NCBI GenBank assembly: GCA_036874045.1
Contig: JAZBRI010000010.1
Location: 4,918,001 to 4,982,000, forward strand
Length of the DNA: 64,000 nucleotides
Reading direction: 5' to 3'
Source: Cymodocea nodosa
Taxonomy: Eukaryota; Streptophyta; Magnoliopsida; Alismatales; Cymodoceaceae
In this document: positions 32,744 through 45,615 of the stretch, piece by piece
Numbering within the stretch: position 1 is the first letter of the stretch
How the letters are laid out: each line of letters opens with the position of its first letter
The notes under the pieces: generated by a model
The model's input: the letters and a program-made list of their open reading frames with translations, nothing else
Databases searched by the model: none
Told to the model about the DNA's origin: nothing
Translations under genes and position numbers: made by a program

Positions 32744-35700
32744 TTACACATCACATAGCCTACAAATACCTAAATTTAATCTAATCTTGCAGAATGTATT
32801 TTCGTCTAGAGGTTTTGTAAATATATCAGCTAATTGATTTTTACTAGACACAAATTCTAATTTAATTTTTCCTTTAATTACGTTATCTCTTAGAAAATGA
32901 TGTCTAACCTCTATATGCTTTGCTCTTGAATGTAATACAGGATTTTTGGAAAGATTTATTGCAGAACTACTGTCACAATAAATCTTAGTTGTATCATAAG
33001 ATAATCCAAAATCTTCTAAAGTTTGCCTTATCCACAGAATCTGAGTGCAACACAGTGCAGCAGCAACATATTCAGCTTCTGTAGTAGAAAGTACTACACA
33101 GTTTTGCTTTTTACTAAACCATGACACCAAATTATTTCCCAATAATTGACATATGCCACTGGTACTCTTTCTATCAGATTTAGATCCTGCATAATCAGCA
33201 TCAGTATATCCTATAAGATCTATTGAACTATCCTTAGAATAATACAGTCCGAAATTTTTAGTTCCTTGTATATATCTAAATATTCTTTTAACTGCAATTA
33301 AGTGTGATTCTTTAGGATTAGATTGAAATCTAGCACAAACACACACAACAAACATAATATCAGGTCTACTAGCAGTCAAATAAAGTAAAGAACCAATCAT
33401 ACTTCTGTATTTTCTTTGATCTATAAATTTTCCTATGTCATCAATATCTAACTTTAAAGTAGTACTCATAGGAGTTCCTCGAATCCTTGTATCATTAAAA
33501 TTAAATTTCTTAAGCATTTCATCTGCATATTTTTCCTGATTTAAAAATATACCTTTATCCATTTGCTTAATTTGAAGTCCTAGAAAATATGAAAGTTCTC
33601 CTATCATACTCATTTCAAACTGATTAGTCATCTCTTCAGAGAATATTTCTATCAACTTATCAGAGGTTGCTCCAAAGATTATATCATCCACGTATATTTG
33701 AACAACAATCTGATATTTACCATCTCTCTTAATAAATAGAGTATGATCCACTTTTCCCATGATATAGCCTTTTTCTATTAAAAAAGTAGACAATCTTTCA
33801 TACCATGATCTAGGTGCTTGCTTCAAACCATATAAGGCTTTCTTCAATTTATACACAAAGTCAGGATTTTTAATATCTTCAAATCTAGGTAGTTGTTTTA
33901 CATAGACTTCTTCATTAATTAAACCATTTAGAAATGCACTCTTTACATCCATTTGATATAATTTAAAATCCATATAACAAGCATAGGCCAATAATATTCT
34001 AATACTTTCTAACCTAGCCACAGGAGCAAATGTTTCATCATAATCTAATCCTTCTTCCTGTGTATACCCTTGTGCAACTAATCTAGCTTTATTCCTTATA
34101 ATTTGACCAGTTTCGTTAGTTTTGTTTCTAAAGATCCACTTTGTACCTATTATGGACTGATTTTCTGGTGGAGAGACTAATTCCCATACATCATTTCTGA
34201 TGAATTGATTTAATTCTTCTTACATTACCACTATCCAATTTTCATCAGATAATGCTTCTTGTATATTCCTTGGTTCCACCATAGAAACAAACATACACAT
34301 ACTATTTAAATTTACTGAAGCTCTAGTTTTAACTCCCTCATTAATATTACCAATGACTTGAGTAATGGGATGTGATGAAGAATAACGCCAATTTCTCTGA
34401 TTTTCCTCAATATTCTCATCAACATCTGAAAGTCCATCACTTTCATCATTAGTTTGATCATTTAAGTTCATATTTTTGATTTTCTTAGATAAATCATCAA
34501 TCTCTCTATTGATCTCTAACTCATTTGGAAAATTGATCAAGTCATCATTATCAGCTTTAGATTGAGATTCTCTAAGAGAATTTTCATTGAAGCTTACATG
34601 GAGGGTTTCTTCAATAGTCCTAGAAGTCTTGTTATATACTCTATAGGCTTTACTTCTAGTAGAGTAACCTACAAAAATTCCTTCATCCGATTTGGCTTGA
34701 AATTTATCCCTTTTATCCTTAGTATTAAGAATAAAACACTTGCAGCCAAATGGTTTCATATAGGAAATTTTTGGAACCCTATTAAACATAATTTCAAAAG
34801 GAGTTTTATTAACATGAGGTCTTAAATGACTTCTGTTAATAACATAACAAGCTGTATTTACTGCTTCAGCCCAAAGATTTTGAGGTAACTTATGTTCATT
34901 CAACATAGTTCTGGCCATTTCTTGAAGTGATCTATTCTTTCTCTCAACAACACCATTTTGACACGGTGCTCTTGGAAAAGAAAATCTATGATCAATGCCA
35001 TGCTCATTACAATAGTTATCCATTTGATCATTATCAAATTCAGTTCCATGATCACTCCTAAGTTTTTGAATAGAGACACTTTGCTCATTTTGAACAAAAT
35101 TGCAAAACATTTTAAATTTTTCAAAAACTCCTGTCTTAGATGCTAGAAAATATACCCAAGTGTATCTAGAGAAGTCATCTACTAAAACAAATACGTACCG
35201 TTTACCACCAAGACTCATGATTCTTGTTGGTCCAAATAGATCCATATGTATAAGTTCTAAGACTCTCTTGCTTGAAATATCAGTTTTGGATTTAAAAGAG
35301 TTTTTGTGAAGTTTACCTAACTCACATGCATCACACATAAAGTTCATTGAGTATTTAATCTTTGGTAAACCTCTCACTAAATGTTTTCTAGATAGTTTAT
35401 GTAACAGTCTCATATTTATATGCCCAATCCTTCTATGCCATAGATATGCATCACTAGTTTCAACTAGCAACACATGAATTTAAATCAACTACACTAGAAG
35501 GTAAAGATAAAATACATACAGAACCTTTTCTTTTAGCAATAAATTTAATTTCATCTGTATTTTTATCAATTATTTTGCATACATTATCTTTAAACACTAC
35601 ATAATATCCATTTTCAGTTAGTTTTATGACACTCAGCAAATTAAATCCTAGGTTTTCTACATATAGTACATTCGAAATAACACAAGTAGGAGTTATTTGA

Positions 35701-35839
35701 ACATTGCCCATACCTATGATTTTATCTTTGCTTTTGTTTCCAAATGTTACACTTGCTTTCATGGTATTTGTAAAATTTTGTAATAGACTTTTTTGTTCGG
35801 TCATGTGACTTGATGCTCCACTATCCAAGATCCATTTTG
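32744..35839 (-). pseudogene. Sirevirus Pol: protease, integrase, RT, RNase H
   Basis: Protease WILDSGASSHMT (35839-35460). After a frameshift near 35470: GAG-pre-integrase with HHCC zinc ligands (WHRRIGH...CDACELG), integrase core with HMDLFGPTR, LRSDHGTEFDN and NGVVERKNRS (D, D, E). TAA at 34220 replaces the Gln of a typical M-Q-E-E-L-N-Q-F. Then RT (ETFAPVARLES start, YVDDIIFG catalytic motif) and RNase H (TDADYAG, STTEAEYVA, YCDSSSAI), ending FCKIRLNLGICRLCDV. Apart from one frameshift and one stop it is well preserved, suggesting later insertion than the gypsy copies. It is the likeliest source of enzymes for gag-only relatives, though not active itself. Confidence 0.92.
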
Positions 35840-38109
35840 ATGTTGTTTCCTCCTACAACACAAATTAAGAAAAACTTTTTCTTGGTACCCAATGTTGTTG
35901 AGGACCAAGTTCATTAAACGCATATTTCTTCTTTTTGTTTAAAAATAGATTAACATTATCATTTATATTCTTATTAGTTGTAAGTACTATTGATTTATCA
36001 TTAGCTTCATACTCACATATAGCATTATTGCTTTTGCAATCATTCTTTTTGTTTTCAAATGTAGTATAATCAAGACCAAACATATTATTATCAGATGTTA
36101 ATTTATTTTGGTCATGCTTATACATTTCTGTAAGTTCATACCAAGATTTTGTACTTGTATTAACACTTTCTATACATACAAAATCTTTTTCTACACAAGA
36201 ATTTTTTGTTTTATCACATGTAGAATGAGTAATTGGTCTAATACCAGTGTATTGAATTACATGCTCAGGTTTCTGAATTTTCAGCTTACTACAATTGTCT
36301 GAAATTTTAGAAACATTAGAAACTTAATTTCTAGAACAAGAAACAAGATTTTTAGAAACATTTATAGTCATGTTAGAAGTACAATTTGACAAATCACATT
36401 GATTTATATTATTACTGCATGATTCATCCCTTGAAGTATCTACTTCTACATATTTATTACCTTGTTTCATAATAAAAGGAATTTTAGTCTTAGATTTACT
36501 TGAACTGCAACTAATAAATCCTTTATTGGCTTGAGATTCAGGATATTCAGGATAATCAAATCCTAAGCCAAATTTATAAGACACCGCAGGGGAACTAGTT
36601 AGTTTGACTTAAATTCCATTTCTCAAAGGTAGAATTTAAATCTTGCTCTCTTAGTTTTAATTTATCTATCTCTAATTCAAGTTCATTTATATTGTTTCTC
36701 AACATTTCATTTTTATATTCCATCTTTAACTTTTCAACATTTATATTCTGTATTTGTTCATGCAAGATACATTCATTAAATCTAAATTTTTGCAAATCTC
36801 TAGCATGATTTTCATTATCACATTTAAACTTTTATAAAGTAGTAGACAGGAAACAATTTTCTTCTTCCATAATGGATGAAAATTTTCTAATATTCTTATT
36901 TTCCAGTTTACATACTTTAAGTTTTTGTAATAATGCATGATAAGCACATAATAATTCATCAAAGTTGAAATCTGAATGACTTTCAGGATCAGATATTACC
37001 TCAGACTCATCTTCCATGAAGCACACATGAGCAACGTCTTCTAACTCTTGTTCTCCTTCTGAATGTGAAGATTTTGATGCTGATTCCTCAGATTCAGACT
37101 CTTCAGACGTGTCATCCCAAGTGACCTTCAAAGCCTTTTTCTTGTAAAACTTTTTTTGAGTTTTCTGAGCCGTCTTCTTCTGATTTGTCCTACTTTGCTT
37201 TTCATTTTTCCTCATAGGACAATCTGGAGAAAGATGTCCAGGTTTCTTATAGTTGTAACATACATACTTTTTGGATGAAGAATTCTTGTCCTTCAATGAT
37301 TTTGACGTTGAGGGTTTATCATTTTTGTTCCTTTGCTGTTTCCTAGCTTTCCATGCTTTCTTGAATTTCCTAGTCAGCAAAATCAAATCCTCGTCAGAAT
37401 CAGTAGATATATCAGAATCTGAATTAATTTCGAAGGCTATTTCTTTCTTCATTTTTAGTTTGTTGTGACTTAGTGATTCATTTAATTGAACTTCATAAGC
37501 TGTTAAATTTCCTATAAGTTCATTCATAGAATAAACATTTAAATCTCGTGATTCCTCAATTGATGTTACTTTCTGAGACCATTTAGAACTTAGGGATCTG
37601 AGAATTTTCCTCACCAAATCCTTCTATTCAAAATTCTTTCCTAAACATTTTAATGAGTTTATGATATCAAGAAATCTGGAAAACATCTCAAAAATATTTT
37701 CGTCTTCATGCATCTTAAAGAGTTCATACTTATGAATCAACATGTTTATTTTTGTCTCTTTAACTTTAGAAGTACCTTCATGTGAAACTTCTAATGCATG
37801 CCACACCTCATAAGCAGATTTATATGCCGACACTTTACTGAACTGTTCATAACTCAATGCACAAAATAAAATATTTAAGCCCTTAGCATTCAGAGTTTCA
37901 TTTTCTTTTTCAGTAATTGTCCAAGTATTATAAGGAGTAGTTAACAGAGTATATGGTTTAGAAATCATGAACCACAACTTATGATCTATACTTTGAAGAA
38001 AAACAGTCATCCTATATTTCCAATATTCAAAATGTATTCCATCAAATAAAAGAGGACGATTAAGATTTTGGCCTTCATATAAAGAAAAATTACCATTTCC
38101 AGTAGCCAT
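35840..38109 (-). pseudogene. Sirevirus Gag with C-terminal coiled-coil extension
   Basis: MATGNGNFSLYEGQNLNRPL start, the Gag core (LNILFCALSYEQFSKVSAYKSAYEVWHAL, KYELFKMHEDENIFEMFSRF), KILRSLSSKWSQK, a CCHC knuckle (CYNYKKPGHLSPDC, second Cys replaced by Tyr), a basic then Ser/Glu-rich stretch, and long helices typical of the Sirevirus Gag extension. Breaks: TAG 37624, a stop near 36832, a frameshift near 36590, stops near 36324, 36126 and 35865 and one just before protease. Gag and Pol were probably one long frame in the ancestor, as usual in this lineage. Confidence 0.87.
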
Positions 38110-38295
38110 TTTACCTTAGATTTTTCAACCTATTTGATTTTAAACAGTCTAAAAACTTTAAAACAACTTGAGCCTTAAATCAATAGAGTTAAACGTATGC
38201 TCAGATATTAATTTCTGTCTAAAAACAAGGAAGGTAGAATAAGCAATGATATTAAATAAGTTGGTATCGATTTTATATCAAAGATTATTAACAAC

Positions 38296-38307
38296 GCTCT
38301 GATACCA
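38296..38307 (-). other. Primer-binding site, initiator tRNA-Met
   Basis: On the minus strand TGGTATCAGAGC, two bases after the LTR end TACA. Confidence 0.92.
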
Positions 38308-38309
38308 CT

Positions 38310-39722
38310 TGTAGGATCGTATGGCTACACAAGAGGGGGGTGAATTATATTTTCTAAAATATAATTGAAACTTTAAAACTCAAAAATAAGTCGAGACATT
38401 GTTTTCTTAAAATCATTTTTATTCAAGGTTTCAATTACAATATACAATTCAATTCTCCTTAGAAATTGTAGATGCAATTATATTTTGATATCATTTATCA
38501 TCTAAACAATTTCATAACTACAAATAGAGAAAACTAATTTGCGGAATTTAAAACTTTTCTCCCTGTTTGAGATCTTTCTTCTTCTTCTTTTTCTTCTTTA
38601 GCAATTCTTCAGTGACGAATATCTTGTCTTTTCATGCTTCACCGAATTTGCTTTCTTCTGATATTTCAAATCTTTAGTGACGAAAATCTTACCTTTTTAT
38701 GCTTCACTGAACTTTCTTCCACTTGAGAGATTTTCCCTGAGAAGGTGTTTTTGATCCCTGAAAAAGATTTTTCTTTTGGTGTGCAGGGATGATTTGATCC
38801 TTGAAAAGATTTTTCATTTTGTGTGCAAGGATAAATTGATCAACGAGAATTCTATGCCTTTTATACTGTATCTTCATTTCATGCATATCCTTCACATTTA
38901 ACTACCACCAGTTTTCCACTTCTCCACGTCTTTTCTTTTTCCTTCATCGAAACACACACGTTCTAACCCACGTTTATATTTCGAATTTTCTTTAATCATC
39001 AATCCTAGATCTCTAAAAAATTTCCTGCAAAATAAACTTTCTCGTCCAAAAGTTTTTCATCAATGTAATAAGAAGTCATTACTTTAATGTTAACTAAACG
39101 AGTAACACAAGTATATATATAACTTAACGTTTCTAACTTAACGAGTTCCTCATGTGCTATTTCACGTGACAAGAACTGTAGCTAACTCAACGAACTATGT
39201 CCGTGGTGTTATGCTATCTCAACGAACCATCTCCGTTGTGTTATGATAACTCAACGAACCAGTAATAAACAAATGTTTTTATAATAAGAATTTTACCACG
39301 TGCAAAAATAACAACTTAAGTTTATAACGCTAACCTAACGCGTTGCCTTAGTGTTCAATATAGCAACTCAACGCGTTTAGTTATGTTAACTTAACGAGTT
39401 AAACATGTGCACCTCACGTGATACAATACAACATTCGTAACTTATAATTTCACCACGTGTATAACACTAACTTAACGAGTTCGTCTCTTCTTTTACTCAC
39501 TAACTTAACAAGTTATCACGTGACCTATTTTAACCTTTAAGCCTCTAACTTAATTAGTTTTCACGTGACCTCTATACAAACAAAACTCTAACTTAACGAG
39601 TTGTCTAAACGTGCATTGTTCATGATACAGAAGATATAACATTAAAACATACCATGCTTTTCAATAAAAACACACGTTAACTTAACGTTTAGCTAAATGA
39701 GAAATTAATGCAACGAAACAAC
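38310..39722 (-). repeat. 5' LTR of minus-strand Sirevirus (truncated)
   Basis: It matches 26807-28217 with few differences. The outer 170 bp or so are missing: the match ends at GCAACGAAACAACT and gypsy tail sequence follows. Confidence 0.88.
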
Positions 39723-40342
39723 TCTTTAAATCTGGCAACCTAAGATCCTGATCAGATTTGGGATTGTTGACTGAAAGCTCGATACATGGGTACACTAGAA
39801 AGCTCTTGTATGATTCAAGCTTGTCAAATTAACTTTTAAAGTACAAATATGCATATACTGTTCTGAAAAGATACAAGTGTTTTGTGAAATACAGATATCT
39901 TTTGAATCGAGTATATTTTCTGTTATCTAAAATTACTGAAGTATGAATCTAGAATAGAATTTTGAAGTTGTTTATTTGAGATACAATTCATTATTCTACT
40001 TGTTTTAATTATATTGAATTGGATTGTGTTTTAATTTGTATGTAGTTGAAATTTATTCTGGAAATCATATTGAAAATTCAGGTTGACAGATGTTGAAAAG
40101 AAAAAATGATAATATAATTAACACCTAGGTGATGTTGATATATTTTGTATGTAATTTACATATGTTTTAAATATATTTGCAGGTTGAAGAGGAGAAAACA
40201 ATGTTAAAACAGATTACTGAAACATATAGAATATCTATATAATAAATTTTCTAAAGAAAAACAAAAGTGAAGAATTAATTCTAACACTTTAGAAAGACCA
40301 ACTAGTTAAATCTTAGTTTGCTAAGGGACTAGCATAATTTAA
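39723..40342 (+). other. Athila-like tail before 3' LTR
   Basis: No gene. It matches 50360-49726 on the other strand (CTGGCAACCTAAGATC..., TTTGCTAAGGGACTAGCA), the pre-PPT tail of the family, and is related to the Sirevirus segment at 31620-32160. Confidence 0.7.
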
Positions 40343-40354
40343 GTATGGGGGAAG
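40343..40354 (+). other. Polypurine tract
   Basis: GTATGGGGGAAG is followed directly by the LTR start TGTTTAGAATG; the same arrangement is at 49725-49714 on the minus strand. Confidence 0.85.
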
Positions 40355-42280
40355 TGTTTAGAATGAAAAAGTGCATAATATTAACGGTTAAATGATGGTT
40401 AATTGCATAATATTTAGCTTATCATATGAAAATTAAGCCATTATGTTATAATTGCACTATTATATGCTTTAATGAAAAAATTTGCATAATTTCAAGGAAT
40501 TAGTGTTAATTTAGCACATTTTTGAACTATCGATAAGTTGTTGGCTTTTAATTCTTTAGTATCCAAATTTTCTGTTATTTCGGAGAGTTATATTGCATGT
40601 ACCGAATAGTTATGTTTTAAACGCTAAAAGAATATTTAGGTGAATAGTAACAACTCATTGAGTTAGTGCTCTTTTTGTTAAAAGATCACGTGCCAACTCT
40701 TTGAGTTACAAGTTTAAAGGTACAAAAAGATCACGTGAGAACTCGTTGAGTTAGCGAGTAAAAACCTTAAGTTATATATCTGAACTCATTAAGTTAGAAT
40801 TATGCATGTGTTGAATTTAAATGCTTTATTACGTCACGAGAGATGCACATGGTTAACTCATTAAGTTAGCATAACTGTACGCATTGAGTTACATGAATAC
40901 ACACTAATGTAACGCGTTATGTTAGCAGCTTATTTCTTTATTGCACGTGTTTTATAGTTAAATCAACGAAGTAAGTCCATTGAGTTATCTGTAACTCCAC
41001 GAATCATTTATTTACTAATATGCCACTATAGCGGTTGCAGAAATAGGACATTCGAAGGAAAACCACGATTACACGTATCACATAGGAATTCACTCATGGA
41101 CGGAAGAAGAAATCACCATTGTTGATATGAACGAAGGAAATCCAACTGATTATCTAAGTAGAAGCAATTATTACTAAGAAATATAAAAGAAAAGGAGAAA
41201 AGACGAAGAATGTGTGTGTAGAGGTGGAGGACCACGCTAACTGCAGGCAACGTTGGAAGTTCCCTGAAGCTCCACACCACCAACACCACCATCACCATAA
41301 TTACCAATCATCGGAGGTCTGTGAGGATACTTTTTTGATGTCGGGTCGATTTCGAGTAAAACACGGTGCTTGACAACCATTGTGAGGAGTGATCGCATCG
41401 CAGGAAGGGAAGCCATTTTCACCAAGCACCGACTCATAACTCAAGAGATTGTAAAGCTTCTAGCCTTAGTTTCGGGTTGATGCTAGTATGCTGAAAAGGA
41501 GATCATCTTACAATTCTGGACTTGCGATTCTATAGGGAGAGGAGGCAAGATTGTAAGTGGTTAAGTTTTCAGTGGTGCAATTGCATCGCATGTAGTGACG
41601 GAAGTTTTTACTATCGATAGAGATTACTTTTACATTTCACCTTTCGCCCATTTTCATGACCATATCAAAACAAAAATACTAAAAACAACAAATTATCTAT
41701 GTTTACATTTCGTATTTAAGTGTTGTATTGTTTGTTTTGTACCATGATTAATGTTAGTATTGTCAGTATTGTAAATGTTTCATGTTTATTTGATTCAGAA
41801 AATAGAAAATTGTTTTACAGTTTACTGAAATTGATTCGTTCCTAATACTTAAAGATTTTAATGGTTATTGTTGAAATATCAAAATATTAGTGATGTTGAA
41901 TGATAAATCTAATATTAACTAGCATTAAAGAGCTTAACTAATGTATTTACAATCTATGGAACCACCCAATGGTCAGCCGAATTCCTTTGTAAATAACACT
42001 ATTATATTTGAAAGATAGCTTCATTGAGTAAATTCAATTCAACGAGGTTAGTCCGTTAAGTTAGCTACAACTCAAAGGAGTGCTTAATGAATATATAAAT
42101 TTCATAATTAAAAACAAAACAGTATACAGTTCTTATTCATTTCTCTATGGGATCGACCTATACTTGCACACAAATACAATATACACTATGCACTTGTAGT
42201 TAAAATACAAATTGGATTAAATATCTAATTTGTGTGAAAGGTTGTTTGTTTACTTCTAAAAGGAATTACTGATAAAAGCA
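40355..42280 (+). repeat. 3' LTR of outer element (subfamily A)
   Basis: It starts TGTTTAGAATGAAAAAGTGC and ends AAAAGCA, 1,926 bp. It pairs with 2980-4796 by U3 content (AACTCGTTGAGTTAG, CACGTG) and by the GAGGTGGAGGACC block. The last 40 bp differ from subfamily B LTRs. Confidence 0.85.
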
Positions 42281-42847
42281 AGTTTAAGAATTACAAACTA
42301 AAATCACCTTATAATTAAAAATATTCATTACTAGCACCAAGAAATTCAACAACATTTGGCATCTATTGGAAGCAAAATAGGGTTACCTTCTATTGAAAAT
42401 ATAACAAAATTGAGGTGTAAGTTAGCGAAAGAAATGGCTAGAGGACGAAGTTGGGTATAGGTGATTTGAAAGGAAAATTGGAAGAGAAAGTGTGAGTCAG
42501 TTACGCTTGAATGTTGTCGTACGTGCAAGCAACGAATGTCACAAGTTGAATGGATTTTCATAAAATTTTCTTAAGTTGTCGATGTCTTGTGCCAAAGTTG
42601 TTGGTTACAACATTCATTTGAAGTTCTCAACATATTACTCAAATATGTAAAAAACTAAAATTGAACTTGTTTCAACAAGAGAAAAATATTCATTGAGGGA
42701 ATTAAAAATTGCAACATGATTGTTTTGACATTATTGTGCAAATAACATATTGTATTATTGCACTACTCGTGTAGCACTTTACTAAAAGGGACTCCAAATT
42801 TGACTTCGACAATATGATTGGAACATATTTGTTTATGAAAGTAATTC

Positions 42848-43159
42848 TCAAGGCTTCCATCCTTCACCCCATCCATCACCACCACCACGAGCAGCTCCAC
42901 CACCTCCAGGTATTGAAGTTACCAAGCCACCACCACCACCTCTCCCACCACCTCCTACCAAATTCCCATTGTCGTCATACCCACCCCCACGTCCACCTCC
43001 AAATCCAAATCCCGCAGCAGATGCACCATCAAAAGCTCTTGCTCGTCCTTCCCCACCGCCACCTCCTTCACCTCCCACCTGCCAACTACGAGCACCCATG
43101 GTCATGCCTATGCAAAGCACAACCATGAGAACGAGAAGGATCGCCTTAGGGTTTGCCAT
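42848..43159 (-). CDS. Small secreted glycine-rich protein, intact copy
   Basis: 103 residues starting MANPKAILLVLMVVLCIGMTMG. The first 22-23 residues are a clear signal peptide, with cleavage likely after MGA. The mature part is over one-third glycine (GGEGGGGGEG, GGGRGGGYDDNGN, GGGGRGGGGG) and ends DGWGEGWKP. It lacks cysteines in the mature part, so it is not a knottin or defensin. The inner ATG is chosen over an upstream one at 43234 because it starts the signal peptide and a TATA box lies 76-85 bp upstream of it. Such proteins are usually cell-wall or apoplastic; the exact role is unknown. No intron is evident. It is the only copy here without a stop. Confidence 0.8.
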   Translation of the reverse strand: MANPKAILLVLMVVLCIGMTMGARSWQVGGEGGGGGEGRARAFDGASAAGFGFGGGRGGGYDDNGNLVGGGGRGGGGGLVTSIPGGGGAARGGGDGWGEGWKP

Positions 43160-43234
43160 GTTAGTGAATCTACAGACTTGAATGAATGGTACACAATATT
43201 TTCCTTTTCGTTGAATGGGACAAATGATGGACAC

Positions 43235-43244
43235 GTATTTATAG
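43235..43244 (-). promoter_or_regulatory. TATA box of GRP gene B
   Basis: CTATAAATAC on the minus strand, conserved at 46561-46570 and 63920-63929. It implies a 5' leader of about 45-55 nt. Confidence 0.7.
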
Positions 43245-45615
43245 TGAAATATAACATCAGGAATTTCACTATTTTAATTGGATTTGACCGAGTTTTAAGA
43301 ATCCTTCCCAAACATCCAATTTGTTTTCTGTTGTTTAATTTTTAAGTAATCATTATAATGTAGTCTTGGATTGCACGATGCTTCATCTGTCTACTCAACA
43401 CGATAACTATTAAACAATCAATAAAGATCGTAGTAGCACCTATGTTTCTAGAATTATTTTTAATATTGGTTCTAATCATTGATTTAATTTATTATACACT
43501 ATGAAGAAATTTATAATTCAATGTAGGTCGTATCTTTTTATTTAGGGAGAGCCAAACGGTAAATTAAAACCAAGAGTAGTACAATTTTGTTGATAGGAGA
43601 TAGGAGCTATGACATCATCATGAAGGATTTTTTCGAAGTTAAGGTGGAATCTCATAGCAAGATCTTGATCTCAACCCTAAAGATGTCATGACCTTCATAC
43701 CTATAAGCGGTTCTTATGGCAATGATGGTTCCAAAAGTGAATGAAAACATGGAGGACACCATGGAATTCATCACACATTTCTACTACCACACAATTTTAT
43801 TTATGTAACCTGAAATGTGATGTTGAGAGATGTGAGGGAATGTGCCATTACATTTTACTTGGGTTTTCTCATACACTTTTTTGTGTTTGAACAAATCCAA
43901 AAAATTTATTAGTAATTTCTTGCCTTACTTCTTGAAAAGAAGGATGTCTCCTTTGCATTATGTTAGTTACAATAAAATACATAAAAGATAATCTGATATA
44001 TTTCATTTTGTTGCTTATCAAGAAAAGTCCAAAATGTTTTTGTATGATTCAGCTTACAAAGAAATTCATAACTTTGTTTAGAAAATTTGTCCCAAAATTC
44101 TACATGCCATATTTGGACATTTTATACACCTAACAATGAGTATTTCAATATCTTAGATAGTTTAAGTATATGTCTTTGCATATCTGATAATTTAAAAGTC
44201 TATGCATATTTATGTGTGTCACATATCCAAAGGGGCACTTTAGGAAATAATAGATTGGACAAATATCTATTATCATATAAGTCTAAATTGCCTTTTCAAA
44301 TTTTTTGTACCCTCATCTCAATACATACGAAATTCAAGGACTTTCCTCATCATTTATACATATTAGTGTGACATCCTCTGCATAAATTTTTACATTTGTA
44401 CATATTATCTTATTATAGTCAAGCAATCTAAAAGGAAATGATGAAGAGGACTGGAAGGGAGACAACCCCATGGGTGCCTTCTATTGCATAAATCAAAAGT
44501 TGAAAGAGAAGTGGACAACTCCTTCTATGCCCACCTAAATCACATCATTTTTGTTTTTATATTTCCTTTCAAGATTTAAGATAATGATGGTGAAAACCAA
44601 TGGGTGCCCACAATCCTCCTTTTACGACACAAGATCGAAGAAAGTCAAACGAACAGTGGGGAAGAACACAATGTCATGCATATGCGCCTTCCCCTTTTTC
44701 ACCATCTTCTTCTTTTTCTTTCTTTCCCACAAATTTTGTAGACAATGAATAGTAGGTGCAACAAGAGACTTGATGCTCTACAACTAAAGGAGTGTTGTGA
44801 CTAGATTGAATGTTGTGGTTTAGGGACCAAGCAAAGAAATGTGGGAGAAAACCTTCCTATTTAACAAACAGCTAACCTTTGCTTAATTGAATCTGAAAAT
44901 TTAGTTTTTGTTACTCTCTGTCACCTTAACTTTGGTGGAAATTTACGTATTAGCACCTCAACCTCGAACAATTGATGTCATGACTCATTTGTGGTTTAGG
45001 AAGAATAATAATGTTGGTGTTGTCAAAGTTTTAATTCTGTAAAGTAACATGAGTGTACCATGTACGTTGTAATAGACTAGTAAGTCATTTCCTCAAACAG
45101 AACAAAAGCAAAATAAGAGTTAAAAAACAAATTAGATTTGTCATTGATCTAATACAAGACAATGTAAGCAACGAGATAAATATCAAAATTGTGGCATGGA
45201 AAGGGGAAAAGCCGATAGTAGGCACGTGATGGATGTCGTGATTAAACTCTATGATTGTTACCTCATTTAAAAAGTCATATCTTAAGACCCTAAAAACAAA
45301 AATTATCAATTAATACTCAATGGGTAGCATAGAAAGTGTACTAAATATGACAGTTAATCTAGCAATTTCTATAGTTGGATGCTACACAAGAAAATTCCCC
45401 GCAACTAAGTTTTTTAGAAATACTTCACTTTGAAGGCTGCAATTACTTCTAAATTTTAAAATTGTTAAGAAGAGATCTACAGCTTCAAAATTGGCAGCAA
45501 AGCAACCTTCAGTAAGTTGTTGAAAAACTAAAACTTGGGAAAATATCGAAATACTGAGTGATCGTGTGAATCTATGGTATAAACTCTCGAAACATAATGA
45601 TGGGGAATAGTGCTG

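Larger units (their letters stand above)
26807..39722 (-). mobile_element. Minus-strand Sirevirus (Ty1/copia) with TP frame, 5' LTR truncated
   Basis: On the minus strand: truncated 5' LTR (39722-38310), initiator-Met PBS, gag, protease, integrase, RT-RNase H, a 1.5-kb noncoding segment, a TP accessory frame, PPT and a complete 3' LTR (28386-26807). The lineage follows from the Gag (LLFDGIHFEYWKYRM, LNILFCALSYEQFSKV), the CACCCCCC(T)CTTGTG block at the LTR end and the PPT. It lies in the tail of the third Athila-like unit. The sequence after 39722 is further along that tail than expected, so a deletion accompanied or followed insertion. Confidence 0.9.
2980..42280 (+). mobile_element. Composite nested Athila-like Ty3/gypsy insertion
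   Basis: The outer boundaries are an LTR starting TGTTTAAAATG at 2980 and an LTR ending AAAAGCA at 42280, both subfamily A. Flanking pentamers are AGTGT (2975-2979) and AGTTT (42281-42285), a candidate target duplication with one mismatch. Host repeat sequence resumes on both sides. Inside are a second 5' LTR, NC-pol, TP, capsid gag, F-box, a duplicated gag/F-box module, two Ty1/copia elements, a tail, a PPT and the 3' LTR. The interior is too rearranged to be one simple insertion; LTR-LTR recombination plus later nesting is my inference. Confidence 0.7.
42281..45615. repeat. Host tandem repeat unit B
   Basis: A 3.3-kb unit whose start (TTACAAACTAAAATCACC) recurs at 45620. It contains the intact GRP gene (minus strand) and 2.3 kb of upstream DNA in which I recognise no gene. 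Units B and C are near-identical over the gene and diverge by scattered substitutions and small indels. Confidence 0.8.

Noticed and set aside
42346-42561. 71-codon minus-strand frame 3' of GRP (also 45672-45887)
   Set aside because: Open in both units, but many of the differences change the amino acid, there is no promoter or family signature, and the two units are recent duplicates, so an open frame is weak evidence.
42814-43128. Plus-strand His/Pro-rich frames opposite the GRP genes (also 42969-43181, 46140-46454, 46295-46501)
   Set aside because: They are reverse-complement shadows of the glycine codons in the minus-strand GRP gene, which has the signal peptide and TATA box.
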